DNA of 64,000 bases from Paenibacillus azoreducens. Its GTDB lineage: Bacteria; Bacillota; Bacilli; Paenibacillales; Paenibacillaceae. The position numbers and the translations under genes were made by a program. Shown in pieces: positions 35,879 to 44,881 of this stretch. Under the pieces are notes generated by a model. The model saw only the letters and a program-made list of their open reading frames with translations. It had not been told where the DNA came from and did no database searches. The stretch spans positions 2,323,501 to 2,387,500 of the forward strand of contig NZ_AP025343.1 in assembly GCF_021654775.1 (NCBI RefSeq). Reading direction: 5' to 3'. Positions within the stretch are counted from its first letter, which is position 1. Each line of letters begins with the position of its first letter.

Positions 35879-37762
35879 TTATTTTCGACGCAGCAATATG
35901 GACTCGATTTTCTTCCGAACATGCTGCGGCCAAAACTGCAGCGGAGCTTCGCTTTTTCCGGCGGCTTGCAGTGCTTTGAAAATATCGATTTGGCCATAAC
36001 CATAATATTTATCCCGGCCTTTCGGGCCCAAATCTATGGTGCTGCTGCGCATGATGTCCATGACTTGCTTGTTGGTCAAATCGGGATTTTGCGATCTTAT
36101 TAAAGCAGCCATTGCCGCAACATGCGGGCTTGCCATAGAAGTTCCCGATAATGCCGCATATTGGTTGCCTGGATAAGTGCTGGCAATACTGGTTCCGGGG
36201 GCGGCGACATCGATGTAATCTCCATAGTTGGAATACGAAGCACGCTTCATATTCGAGTCGGTTGCGGCGACGGCTAGTACCTCCGGATAGGCTGCTGGGT
36301 ATCCCGGCCGTTCCGTATTGTCATTGCCGGAAGCGGCAACAAGCACGACATCTTTGTCATAGGCGTATTTCACGGCATCATGGAGAAATTGGGAATCGGC
36401 GTAGTTGCCAAGGCTCATGTTGATGACTTTGGCTCCATTGTCAGCGGCCCAAATGATACCTTCAGCAACGGCATAAGTCGTTCCGGAACCGGATTTATCA
36501 AGCGCTTTAACTGGCAGCATTTTGTTGTACCAGCTGATGCCTGCGACGCCTTCGTTATTGTTTACGATCGCGCCGATAATACCTGATACATGCGTGCCAT
36601 GCCCGACGTCATCATCCGGATCCGAGTCGGGGTTAATCACGTTGTAGCCGTTAAGAAGCCTTCCCTGAAGATCCGGATGATTAAGGTCCGCGCCGGTATC
36701 CACAATGCCGACAATAACGTCGTTGCTGCCGCGGGACAAATCCCAACCTTGGTTTGTCTCAATGATAGGGAGATTCCATTGGTATTTGGAAAAGAGCAAA
36801 TCGTTAGGGACATTCGGAAGGCTGCTGTTATCCTTGATTTTGTCGTTGGTCATATAAAGATAGTGAGGTTCGACGTACAAGGGATTCCAGTTTTTCAAAA
36901 AATATGATTTAAGCTGGCTGTAATCCATGCCATTGGCGTGAAATACAAAAGCATAACCGAGCTTGCGGGATGATTGGGCTCTTAATTCGTGCATAATCCG
37001 GTTCATATCCTCGCGGGATGGGTCATGGCGAAACCGGACCACGATTTCATTTTCATAAAAATGGCTTGCTTTTTCATTGTCATGCCCGGTTCGGACAGTA
37101 ATATCGCGGAGCGTATCGGCGTGTACCGATTCGACCTTGTATTTTCCTTCCTTCGGATAAGGAATCAGGCGCAGGTTTTTTTTCTGATGATTGGCTACTT
37201 CTGTTAATATTTTCTGGTTCATTAAAGCAATGACGCCCTGTTTAGGTTTTTTACTCGAAGGTTCGGCGATGACAAAATATTGTTTACCGTCCAATTTAAA
37301 AGAAGGGGATTCGTACGAATGCTGCTGGCGAATGCTTTGTTCGGCTTTGCCCATGTATCCTTTTAAAACGGCTTGATCTTCGGCGCTCCAGTCTTTTTTG
37401 GCGGTAAATATCCGCTTCTTTCCGCTTTTGGCATCTTGCCATACGATCATGGTAAAATGGTCATGTGATTTTTGAAGTTTCCGCATATAATCGGAAATTT
37501 GCGCAGGACCGGCGTCATTAAGTTTTTGAAGCATCGAAGTTAGATGCTGCTTGGCGTCGAGCCGGGTTAAACGGTCGGTGGAGGCGATATCCTGCGCCAT
37601 CATGCTTTGCTTGGAAATATGTTCTTGCTTCGGAGTCGGAACCACCGGTTCCGAAGCTTGCTTGCGGGGATGGGTATTGGTCGAATAGGGAACCTGCATA
37701 ATGATAATCAGCGCCGCAGCGGCGGCGGCAATACCGATTCCGGTCCAGGTACGACGGGACAT
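35879..37762 (-). CDS. S8 subtilisin-like serine peptidase with long N-terminal region
   Basis: 627 residues; start at 37762 with AGGAGG upstream. An N-terminal membrane segment (residues 8-22, exported or anchored) precedes about 180 residues of unassigned sequence. An I9-like propeptide (about 236-306) leads into the subtilase domain with Asp355 (VDTGAD), His388 (GHGTHVSG) and Ser542 (SGTSMASPH). All triad residues are present, so it should be active. The long region before the propeptide is unusual and may target or regulate it. Confidence 0.93.
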   Translation of the reverse strand: MSRRTWTGIGIAAAAAALIIIMQVPYSTNTHPRKQASEPVVPTPKQEHISKQSMMAQDIASTDRLTRLDAKQHLTSMLQKLNDAGPAQISDYMRKLQKSHDHFTMIVWQDAKSGKKRIFTAKKDWSAEDQAVLKGYMGKAEQSIRQQHSYESPSFKLDGKQYFVIAEPSSKKPKQGVIALMNQKILTEVANHQKKNLRLIPYPKEGKYKVESVHADTLRDITVRTGHDNEKASHFYENEIVVRFRHDPSREDMNRIMHELRAQSSRKLGYAFVFHANGMDYSQLKSYFLKNWNPLYVEPHYLYMTNDKIKDNSSLPNVPNDLLFSKYQWNLPIIETNQGWDLSRGSNDVIVGIVDTGADLNHPDLQGRLLNGYNVINPDSDPDDDVGHGTHVSGIIGAIVNNNEGVAGISWYNKMLPVKALDKSGSGTTYAVAEGIIWAADNGAKVINMSLGNYADSQFLHDAVKYAYDKDVVLVAASGNDNTERPGYPAAYPEVLAVAATDSNMKRASYSNYGDYIDVAAPGTSIASTYPGNQYAALSGTSMASPHVAAMAALIRSQNPDLTNKQVMDIMRSSTIDLGPKGRDKYYGYGQIDIFKALQAAGKSEAPLQFWPQHVRKKIESILLRRK

Positions 37763-38003
37763 AAGATAAACCTCCTGCTCATGAAATTACCTTTATCGTG
37801 AGGAGAGACGGCTTATTTTATACCCGGGAAAGAAAGTGGCGGTAAATCCCTTATTTAATGGGTATAACCGACTCAGAAAGGGATACCGTTTTAAATGGTT
37901 TTGTGTTAGGATAGTACATGGAAAAAAGATGCTGTAAAGCGGTTTATTTGTATGATTTACGGGTGTTTGTACTGAGGAACCATTAAGGGGGAGCAAATTA
38001 GCT

Positions 38004-38510
38004 ATGTCAGCAAGTAATGTTCAAAAATTGTGTGAGACTACGAAAGGGAAGCTGAAATACGCGATCGACAAGCTGGAGGTTTTTCTGAACGAATATTCGC
38101 TAGCGCAGCTTGCACCGGAACCGACCGAGGAAATGCTGCATTTTTATAAAGGATTCCTCTCGGATTTGCGTCATCTTCTCGTTTTTAGCGAAGTTTCTTC
38201 AGAGAAGCTTGGAGTCGCGCTGCGCCGTGCCAACTTCGATACCGATTTTGCTGAGAAAGCTCTCTACAATGTATATCACCAGTGCGTAAATAACTTTTTC
38301 TATCCAAAAAGCGAAAGTTATTCCGAAGATGGGCGATATGCCTATACCGGACAGGACGCGATCCGTTTCCGGATAAAGCCGGTGCGGCCGGTACGGGACA
38401 TCATACTGGACATTACGAAAGTATTTGAAGATCTTAGGGATGACCTGACTTATTACGAAAGCGACTACTTAACGGAGCGCAGAATGCAAAAACAGCGTAC
38501 TCACGCCTAA
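38004..38510 (+). CDS. ypuI: YpuI-family protein (DUF3907)
   Basis: 168 residues, all-helical and soluble. NVQKLCETTKGKLKYAIDKLEVFLN at the start, HFYKGFLSDLRHLLVFSE in the middle and FRIKPVRPVRDIILDITK later fit the YpuI family, which has no known function. ATG 38004 is preceded by AAGGGGGAG. A terminator follows. Confidence 0.8.
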   Translation: MSASNVQKLCETTKGKLKYAIDKLEVFLNEYSLAQLAPEPTEEMLHFYKGFLSDLRHLLVFSEVSSEKLGVALRRANFDTDFAEKALYNVYHQCVNNFFYPKSESYSEDGRYAYTGQDAIRFRIKPVRPVRDIILDITKVFEDLRDDLTYYESDYLTERRMQKQRTHA

Positions 38511-38539
38511 TAGTAACCAACACCAATAACAATGTGATT

Positions 38540-38567
38540 AAAGATGCTCTCTGGGCATCTTTTTTTG
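38540..38567 (+). terminator. Intrinsic terminator of ypuI
   Basis: AAAGATGC and GGCATCTTT pair across TCTCTG, followed by a T-run. Repeat A5 begins 5 nt later. Confidence 0.85.
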
Positions 38568-38572
38568 TATTT

Positions 38573-38637
38573 CGGGGTCTCCGCAAAGTAATCGGAATAA
38601 ACTTCGAAGGCCGCACGTCACTTTGTGGGGTTATTTT
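38573..38637 (+). repeat. Repeat family A, copy A5 (first of a tandem pair)
   Basis: GGGGTCTCCGCAAAGTAATC through CACTTTGTGGGGTTATTTTG. Its core AAACTTCGAAGG differs from the AAGCATCGAAGC form. Confidence 0.85.
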
Positions 38638-38644
38638 GATTTTT

Positions 38645-38707
38645 CGGGGTCCCCGCAAAGTAACCGGAATAAACTTCGAAGGCTGTACGTCACTTTGTGG
38701 GGGTTTA
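38645..38707 (+). repeat. Repeat family A, copy A6 (second of a tandem pair)
   Basis: Same variant as A5 with a 72-bp period, so probably a local duplication. An 83-codon open frame spans both copies and is a repeat artefact. Confidence 0.85.
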
Positions 38708-38796
38708 TCTCACTGGAACCTCCGCCAGCAACTGACAACGAGCGCCCGTATAGAAGCAGGATGGCAAGGAGACAATGGTATCTGAGGTGATCCTAA

Positions 38797-39018
38797 ATGA
38801 ATGATCAAAGAACCATTGTTAAATGCAGCGTTAGCAACTGCAATTATTGGGGCGAGCAAAATGTTTGCAAAGCCGATCAGATTTTGATTGAAATCGACAA
38901 ACATGCCTCCGCAAAGTACAGCGAAGAGTTCGGGCATGAGCATTTTGCCGAGCATAAAGATTATGCCGAGAATTCATCTGCAACTTGCTGCCTGACATTT
39001 AAACCGAAATCATCTTGA
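38797..39018 (+). CDS. DUF1540 cysteine-rich small protein
   Basis: 73 residues with the spacing VKCSVSNCNYW...NVCKAD...CCLTF, the cysteine pattern of DUF1540 proteins, which probably bind metal. ATG 38797 follows GAGGTGAT. Function unknown; common in spore-forming Firmicutes. Confidence 0.82.
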   Translation: MNDQRTIVKCSVSNCNYWGEQNVCKADQILIEIDKHASAKYSEEFGHEHFAEHKDYAENSSATCCLTFKPKSS

Positions 39019-39066
39019 CACGAACCGTAAAGCAGTCGAAACCACCAGTTGCAGGGAGGTACAGGG

Positions 39067-39450
39067 ATGAAGGATTTTAAAGAACATGAGGAACGCAAAA
39101 AGTCAAAACGTGCAAAAGATTCTAAACGGTTCCGCACAGACTATCCGCGCCAGGATCACCGCGAGGAAGAATATGCTGCGGAAGTGGCTCCGCCAAGATC
39201 GGACCGTTATGAGATCGACGAAGACAAGGATCGCACTGATGATGAATCCATCGGCAGAACTGCCGGGTATGTCGGCCTTGCTTGCGGAATCGCATCGCTG
39301 TTCATGTGGTCCGTCGTGCTGGGACCGGTCGCCGCAATTGCCGGCTTTTATGCTTACAGCAAAGGAAGCAGGGTAATGGGAGCCTGGGGAATGGGGCTTG
39401 GCATTCTAGCGACGCTGAGCTATTTTATTCTTATTCCATTCACAAGATAA
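39067..39450 (+). CDS. Small membrane protein with charged N-terminus
   Basis: 127 residues; ATG 39067 behind GGGAGGT. Residues 1-65 are highly charged (Lys/Arg/Glu/Asp) and probably disordered. The rest holds two membrane segments (AGYVGLACGIASLFMWSVVLGP and GLGILATLSYFILIPF) joined by YAYSKGSR. It resembles DUF4190-type two-helix proteins, but I do not recognise it firmly. Confidence 0.75.
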   Translation: MKDFKEHEERKKSKRAKDSKRFRTDYPRQDHREEEYAAEVAPPRSDRYEIDEDKDRTDDESIGRTAGYVGLACGIASLFMWSVVLGPVAAIAGFYAYSKGSRVMGAWGMGLGILATLSYFILIPFTR

Positions 39451-39476
39451 TCATATCCGGTCAAGCCAAGCTCCAT

Positions 39477-39516
39477 AGCGTCTGTCCCGTGTGAAGCAGC
39501 GGGAGGGCGCTTTTTT
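39477..39516 (+). terminator. Intrinsic terminator of the small membrane protein gene
   Basis: AGCGTC..TCCCG pairs with CGGGAGGGCGCT with small internal irregularities, followed by six T. Confidence 0.65.
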
Positions 39517-39610
39517 GTTTTTGTGGCAAAATATAGCGCAAAATGCCAAAGGCATGTTAAAATAACGGAAACAAAGCCAAATTACTTTTGAAGAAAACGA
39601 GGTTATACGC

Positions 39611-40333
39611 ATGCAGATCGATTCGTCAACCGCGAAGCAGATGGTATCACTTCAGGATAACAGCCGCATTCAAAATAAGGACGAGCTTCTTCAGGACATT
39701 ATCAAAAATGGAAGCAGCTCGGATTTTGGCGTTATTTTGCAGCAATATGTCAATTCATCATCAGAGGGCGGCTCCAGTGCCGACGTTCCTCCTATACCTG
39801 CAGGAGTTTCGTACAGCGACGGTTTATTATGGCAGCAGCTTGGCCCAACTGAAAAACCGGAGGTTGCAGAGACTCATTCTGCAGGGGCCTCCCGCCATGT
39901 TTCAGGGAAAAGCAGTCCGTCGGCTTATGATGACTTAATACGTCAAGCCAGCCAAAAGTACGGTGTGGATGAGGCATTGATCAAAGCGGTGATTGATACC
40001 GAATCCTCCTTTAATCCGAGTGTCGTTTCATCGGCAGGAGCGAAGGGACTGATGCAGCTGATGGACGGAACAGCCGCGGGACTGGGGGTCAGCGATCCGT
40101 TTGATCCGGCCGAAAACATTGATGCGGGCACGCGTTACCTGTCTTATCAAATCAAGCGTTATAGCGGGCAGGTAAATATGGCTTTGGCAGCGTACAATGC
40201 GGGACCTAACCGTGTGGCCAAACTGGGGGTATCCACTGATGAGCAGTTGATGGATAAATTGGATATGCTGCCGCTCGAGACCAGGAAATATATTAGTAAA
40301 ATCGCAAATGCACGTTTGAAATACGAAGTTTAA
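39611..40333 (+). CDS. Lytic transglycosylase, SLT domain
   Basis: 240 residues. An N-terminal 110-residue region without clear fold and without a recognisable signal peptide is followed by a C-terminal SLT domain. The catalytic glutamate lies in VIDTESSFNPSVVSSAGAKGLMQLM, then AGTRYLSYQIKRYSG and ALAAYNAGPNRV. It cleaves peptidoglycan with 1,6-anhydro products. It resembles B. subtilis YjbJ in layout. How it is exported is unclear from the sequence. Confidence 0.9.
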   Translation: MQIDSSTAKQMVSLQDNSRIQNKDELLQDIIKNGSSSDFGVILQQYVNSSSEGGSSADVPPIPAGVSYSDGLLWQQLGPTEKPEVAETHSAGASRHVSGKSSPSAYDDLIRQASQKYGVDEALIKAVIDTESSFNPSVVSSAGAKGLMQLMDGTAAGLGVSDPFDPAENIDAGTRYLSYQIKRYSGQVNMALAAYNAGPNRVAKLGVSTDEQLMDKLDMLPLETRKYISKIANARLKYEV

Positions 40334-40514
40334 GGCCCGATCAAGAAAATGTCTGCTCAAATTTGTTGATCGCGTCAATTCGGATTTTCGGATAGAACAA
40401 CGACATACGGGATCAAACGGGGAAACACGCAGCAAGAATGGCATTTTATCGTTATAACCCTCTGTTTGATCTCTTTGCATTGTCCGCAAGTTTTGGGAGT
40501 TGGAGGATGATAAT

Positions 40515-41669
40515 ATGCTATATTGGGATCATGCGGCAAGCACGCCGCCTTATGATGAAGTCATTCAAACGATGGCCGATGTCATGAGAAAACATTACGG
40601 CAACCCTTCCTCCATCCACCGGATGGGCGAAGATGCCGCGAAATTAATCAAGCGGGCCCGGGAAGTATGCGCCGCATCTTTGCATGTAACCCCTTCGGAG
40701 ATCATTCTGACGTCAGGAGCGACCGAAGGGAATAATCTGGCGATCAAAGGAACGGCCCTTCAATATGCAAGCCGCGGCAAACATATCGTCACGACCCGGA
40801 TCGAGCATCCTTCCGTTTATGAGAGCTGCCTGGAGCTTGAAAAATATGGGTATGAGGTAACTTTTCTGCCGGTTGACGCCAATGGCAGGGTTAATCCGGA
40901 CGAGTTTGCCTCGGCCGTGCGGAAAGATACGATTTTGGTCAGCGTAATGCATGTGAATAATGAAACGGGTGCCGTCCAGCCTTTGGTCGAAATTGGCGAG
41001 GCCGTTAAGAAAGCGAATCCGCTTGCCGTTTTTCATATCGACGGGGTTCAGGGCTTCGGTAAATTGCCAGTTCAGCTGAAGGAATGGAAGGCGGATTTGT
41101 ATACATTGTCTGCGCATAAAATCCGCGGACCGAAAGGAACGGGAGTGCTGTACAAACGTGAGGGCATCACCCTTCATCCGCTTTTGTCCGGGGGGAAACA
41201 GGAAGCGGGAGTGCGGGCCGGAACCGAAAATATTCCGGGATTCGTCGCGATGGCCAAGGCGATGCGTATGGCTGGCGAACAGACAGAGACGTTTATGACG
41301 GAAGTAGGAGCGCTCAGGGACGAACTCATGGCATGGATTCAAAAGACGCCGTGCCTTGAGCTGAACAGCTCGCCGAAAGGTGCGCCGCATATCGTAAACG
41401 TATCGTTTCCGGGGATGAAGTCGGAGGTTCTGCTTCATTCATTGGAGGAGCACGGCATGCTTGTTTCCACCAAATCGGCCTGCTCTTCGAAAATCGCCGA
41501 ACCAAGCCGGGTGCTGCTCGCTATGGGGCGGAGCGAAGCTTCGGCTTCCAGCGCGATCCGGATCAGCATGGGTCTCACCCATTCGCGCGAAGATTTACGG
41601 CGGCTGCTCGCAGCACTTGAATCTGCAGTGAAACGTTTAGAACCGCTGCGACAGGAAGGATTGAATTAA
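40515..41669 (+). CDS. nifZ: Cysteine desulfurase (NifZ/IscS-type), ThiI partner
   Basis: 384 residues; ATG 40515 behind TTGGAGGA, giving MLYWDHAASTPPYDEV. The PLP lysine is in SAHKIRGPKGTGVLY (about residue 201) and the catalytic cysteine in STKSACSSKIAEPS (about 322). The short loop around the cysteine is the dedicated-partner type. It lies directly before thiI, the arrangement in which it hands persulfide sulfur to ThiI for s4U synthesis. Confidence 0.93.
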   Translation: MLYWDHAASTPPYDEVIQTMADVMRKHYGNPSSIHRMGEDAAKLIKRAREVCAASLHVTPSEIILTSGATEGNNLAIKGTALQYASRGKHIVTTRIEHPSVYESCLELEKYGYEVTFLPVDANGRVNPDEFASAVRKDTILVSVMHVNNETGAVQPLVEIGEAVKKANPLAVFHIDGVQGFGKLPVQLKEWKADLYTLSAHKIRGPKGTGVLYKREGITLHPLLSGGKQEAGVRAGTENIPGFVAMAKAMRMAGEQTETFMTEVGALRDELMAWIQKTPCLELNSSPKGAPHIVNVSFPGMKSEVLLHSLEEHGMLVSTKSACSSKIAEPSRVLLAMGRSEASASSAIRISMGLTHSREDLRRLLAALESAVKRLEPLRQEGLN

Positions 41670-41670
41670 T

Positions 41671-42897
41671 TTGAAATATGATATGCTAATGATCCGTTAT
41701 GGAGAGCTTACATTGAAAGGCAAAAATAGAGGCCGCTTCGAAAGAACGGTGTTGAAGCATGTGGAATCCGTGCTTTCTTCTTTTCCGGCTGCGCAAACCC
41801 AGACCGAATACGGCAGGCTGTACATCATGCTAAACGGCGAGGATGCGGCTAAAGTATCCGCGGAGCTGAAAAAAATATTCGGGCTTCATTCGATCAGCCC
41901 GGTCCTGGTTTGTCCGTCGGAATTGGACCAAATTATCGAGACAAGCACATCATTTATTCGACAACTGGCTCCAGCGGAAGGAACGACGTTTAAGGTAACG
42001 GCCAGACGGGTGTGGAAGCGATTCCCACATTCGTCGCATGAGATGAATCATTTGGTCGGGGCTCCCGTGCTGCAAGAATTCCCGCAGCTAAAGATCAGCA
42101 TGAAGCAGCCGGAGATTGAGCTTCGCATCGAGATCAGAGAACATGGAACTTATATATACAGCGAGGTTATCCACGGTGTCGGCGGCTTCCCAAGAGGCAG
42201 CAACGGCAAGGCCATGCTGCTTTTGTCAGGGGGCATCGACAGCCCCGTAGCAGGCTATTCCGGCATGAGACGTGGCCTGGAAGTGGAATGCGTGCACTTT
42301 TTCAGCTATCCGTTTACAAGCCCTAAGGCCAAAGAGAAGGTACTGGAACTGGCGAAAGTGCTCTCGGGCTATACGGGCTCAGTGAAGGTGCATCTGGTTC
42401 CGTTCACGGATGTGCAAACTTCCTTTACCACCGTGGGTCAGGATAATCTGATCATTACGTTGATGCGCCGCTCGATGCTGAGGATCGCTACTAAGCTGGC
42501 GGAGCGCCAGGGAGCGCTTGCGCTTTTGACTGGAGACAGTCTTGGCCAAGTGGCCAGCCAGACGCTGCAGAGCATGAATGTCATTGGACGCGCGACCGAT
42601 CTGCCCATATTGCGGCCGCTCATTACGATGGATAAAAACGAAATTGTGGATATCGCCCAAAAAATCGGCACGTACGATTTGTCGATATTGCCATATGAGG
42701 ATTGCTGCACTTTGTTTGTGCCGAAATCCCCGACGACTAATCCCAATTTGCATGTTGTGGAAAGAGTCGAAGCATCGATTCCGAATCTGGAAGCCATGCT
42801 TGAGGAAGCAGTGAAGCAGACGGAAACGGTGGTGCTGCGTCCCGATTCCGTGATCGAGGTGGACCGCGAGGAAACCATCGACGAAAATTGGTTCTAA
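41671..42897 (+). CDS. thiI: tRNA 4-thiouridine synthase ThiI
   Basis: 408 residues; TTG start at 41671, 2 nt after the desulfurase stop, with GGAAGGA upstream. Ferredoxin-like and THUMP domains occupy residues 1-170. The PP-loop SGGIDSPVAGY is near residue 186. As usual in Bacillales there is no C-terminal rhodanese domain. It makes s4U8 in tRNA and may supply sulfur for thiamine. The catalytic cysteine region CCTLFVPK is present near residue 346. Confidence 0.95.
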   Translation: MKYDMLMIRYGELTLKGKNRGRFERTVLKHVESVLSSFPAAQTQTEYGRLYIMLNGEDAAKVSAELKKIFGLHSISPVLVCPSELDQIIETSTSFIRQLAPAEGTTFKVTARRVWKRFPHSSHEMNHLVGAPVLQEFPQLKISMKQPEIELRIEIREHGTYIYSEVIHGVGGFPRGSNGKAMLLLSGGIDSPVAGYSGMRRGLEVECVHFFSYPFTSPKAKEKVLELAKVLSGYTGSVKVHLVPFTDVQTSFTTVGQDNLIITLMRRSMLRIATKLAERQGALALLTGDSLGQVASQTLQSMNVIGRATDLPILRPLITMDKNEIVDIAQKIGTYDLSILPYEDCCTLFVPKSPTTNPNLHVVERVEASIPNLEAMLEEAVKQTETVVLRPDSVIEVDREETIDENWF

Positions 42898-42908
42898 TAC
42901 GGGCATAA

Positions 42909-42955
42909 GAAGAGCCGTTCCCAAGGTCAATCTGACTTGGGAACGGCTCCTTTTC
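42909..42955 (+). terminator. Intrinsic terminator of thiI
   Basis: GAGCCGTTCCCAAG (42911) pairs perfectly with CTTGGGAACGGCTC (42936-42949), followed by C and TTTT. Confidence 0.85.
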
Positions 42956-42964
42956 TATAACTTA

Positions 42965-43058
42965 TGGGGTCCCCGCAAAGTAATCGGAATAAGCTTCGAA
43001 GGTCACGCGTCACTTTGTGGGGTTGAATTTGTGGGGTTGAATTTCCGGGGTTATTTTA
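42965..43058 (+). repeat. Repeat family A, copy A7 with stuttered right arm
   Basis: A standard copy (GGGGTCCCCGCAAAGTAATC to CACTTTGTGGGGTTG). The right end is repeated three times: TTTGTGGGGTTGAA, TTTGTGGGGTTGAA, then TTTCCGGGGTTATTTT. It lies between convergent thiI and terC genes, 10 nt behind the thiI terminator. Confidence 0.8.
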
Positions 43059-43109
43059 GTAGGCGGAAACCAAGCTTCGGTCCCGTTTACTGTATTTTTC
43101 GCGATATCT

Positions 43110-43808
43110 TTAATTGTAAGAACTGCGTTTTTGATTTTTTCGCCGATTCGAATGTTTTTTAACGTAGCCTGCTGCGAGTACTCCAATCATGACGATGGCG
43201 ATGAGTGCGATTCGAACCGCAGAATGGCTTTCAAAGAAAGGCTGAAGTCTTTTTTCCTGAGTAATCATTTTAGATGCCGTATAAGCAAGCACGGCTGAAC
43301 CAAGATAAATGATCCAGGGAAAACGGTTGATCAGTTTGATAAAAATCGTGCTGCCCCAAACGACAATCGGGACGCTGATCAAAAGACCTAAAACAACGAG
43401 CAAAATATTTTGTTGCGCGGCACCGGCAATAGCGATAACGTTATCGAGTCCCATCGCCGCATCCGCCATGATAATCGTCCCCACGGCGCCCCAAAATGTC
43501 CGGCCCGCTTTGACATCGGCATGTTCGTCGTCATCGGCCAGCAGTTTGTATGCGATGCCAATGAGCAAAACGCCGCCTGCCAGCAGAAGCCAAGGAATGT
43601 TCAGCAGCCAGACGACGATGACGGTAGCCGCGATTCTGAGCAGCACCGCGCCGCCGGTTCCATAAAAAATAGCCTTTTTCTGAGTCGAGGATGGCAGGTT
43701 CCTCGCAGCAAGGCCAATGACAATGGCGTTATCGCCAGCTAATATGAGATCCAGAAAAACGATATTGATCAGTTTTGCCAAAAACGATACTATGGATGCT
43801 TCCACCAT
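43110..43808 (-). CDS. TerC-family membrane protein 1
   Basis: 232 residues from ATG 43808, 7 nt behind AGGAG on the minus strand; a longer frame to 43883 has no RBS. About seven membrane segments, with the paired motifs LDLILAGDNAIVIG near residue 17 and MADAAMGLDNVIAIAG near 115, whose Asp residues define the TerC metal site. Related B. subtilis TerC proteins export manganese and help load secreted enzymes with it. It is divergent from the second TerC at 43987. The tail is basic (KKHSNRRKNQKR). Confidence 0.9.
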   Translation of the reverse strand: MVEASIVSFLAKLINIVFLDLILAGDNAIVIGLAARNLPSSTQKKAIFYGTGGAVLLRIAATVIVVWLLNIPWLLLAGGVLLIGIAYKLLADDDEHADVKAGRTFWGAVGTIIMADAAMGLDNVIAIAGAAQQNILLVVLGLLISVPIVVWGSTIFIKLINRFPWIIYLGSAVLAYTASKMITQEKRLQPFFESHSAVRIALIAIVMIGVLAAGYVKKHSNRRKNQKRSSYN

Positions 43809-43986
43809 CAGGTCACTCCTCATAATGACTGTAAACGCTACGGAAAGAAACGGACAACACTTCCATGAAAAGGATTGCAGCAAAACTTGCTAAATTGCGT
43901 TCACCCATTATAGGATTATTTTTCTATAGGAGTCAAGCATAGCATGGCCACCGGAAGCATAGATGTAATGGTGGGGGTGTTGTCCG

Positions 43987-44646
43987 TTGGAATCCATATG
44001 GCTGCTTGTTCAAATCCTGATGATCAACCTGGTATTGAGCGGAGATAATGCGGTGGTCATTGCGCTGGCAAGCAAAAATTTGCCGCCCAAACAACGAAAG
44101 CTGGCTGTGTGGTGGGGGGCGCTAGGGGCGGTTGTGCTCAGATGCATATTGACGTTTATGGCCGTGATTCTTTTAAAAATTCCTTTCGTACAAGCCGCAG
44201 GAGGGGCGCTGCTGTTCTGGATCGCCTTTAAGCTTCTGGCAGACGACAAGGACGACATTCGGGTAGACCAGTCGGCATCGATCTGGAAAGCGGTTAGAAG
44301 CATTTTGGCTGCCGACTTTATTATGAGCTTGGACAACGTACTTGCTTTAGCCGGTGTGGCGGACGGTGATCTGGCCTTAATCGCCATCGGGATCGCCATC
44401 AGTATCCCCATCGTCGTGTTCGGGAGCAATTTGATCGTAGGTCTCCTTCACCGTTTTCCGGTGCTCGTTTATTTGGGTGCAGGGATATTGGGATACACAG
44501 CCGGCGAAATGCTGCTTCAGGATTCCAGAATGGGTTTTTTGCTGTCTTCGATCATACCCGAGCTGCACCATCTGGTGCCAACGCTGCTGACGGCACTTGT
44601 CATTATCGCGGGCGGCTATCGCAAGCTGTCGCTCCGCCGTTCATAA
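43987..44646 (+). CDS. TerC-family membrane protein 2
   Basis: 219 residues, TTG start at 43987 behind GGTGGGGG. It shows the same architecture as the divergent neighbour: INLVLSGDNAVVIALA near residue 14 and AADFIMSLDNVLALAG near 111. It resembles YjbE-size members. The two copies differ throughout, so they are old paralogues, not a recent duplication. I see no manganese riboswitch (yybP-ykoY) in the 178-bp divergent region. Likely role is metal ion export. Confidence 0.9.
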   Translation: MESIWLLVQILMINLVLSGDNAVVIALASKNLPPKQRKLAVWWGALGAVVLRCILTFMAVILLKIPFVQAAGGALLFWIAFKLLADDKDDIRVDQSASIWKAVRSILAADFIMSLDNVLALAGVADGDLALIAIGIAISIPIVVFGSNLIVGLLHRFPVLVYLGAGILGYTAGEMLLQDSRMGFLLSSIIPELHHLVPTLLTALVIIAGGYRKLSLRRS

Positions 44647-44660
44647 ATGGATTCAACCCG

Positions 44661-44684
44661 CCGGGCTGATGCCCGGTTTTTTTA
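44661..44684 (+). terminator. Intrinsic terminator of terC 2
   Basis: CCGGGC-TGAT-GCCCGG followed by seven T. Confidence 0.88.
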
Positions 44685-44688
44685 GCAG

Positions 44689-44776
44689 TATAGAATTTAT
44701 AAGTTTTTTTGGGGGTCCCCGCAAAGTATTTGGAATAAGCATCGAAACATAGGCTCCACTTTGTGGGGTTATTTTA
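44689..44776 (+). repeat. Repeat family A with TATAGAATTTATAA lead-in (A8)
   Basis: Nearly identical to A4 at 35303-35391, including the preceding TATAGAATTTATAAGTTTTT, and again placed right behind a terminator. Confidence 0.85.
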
Positions 44777-44881
44777 GGTGGTTTTTGCTAGAGAATCATA
44801 GTCTTTTTGTTTTTTTTCAGATAAACTGAAAGGATGTGACCAAATGAAACTAAAAAGACATATGAAAAGAGTGTATGGCAA

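Noticed and set aside
38534..38785. 83-codon open frame over the tandem A5/A6 repeats
   Set aside because: The frame simply translates two repeat copies (FRG-RKVIGINFEG twice); no RBS and no coding composition.
43809..43986. Expected yybP-ykoY manganese riboswitch between the two TerC genes
   Set aside because: No conserved core was found when reading either strand.
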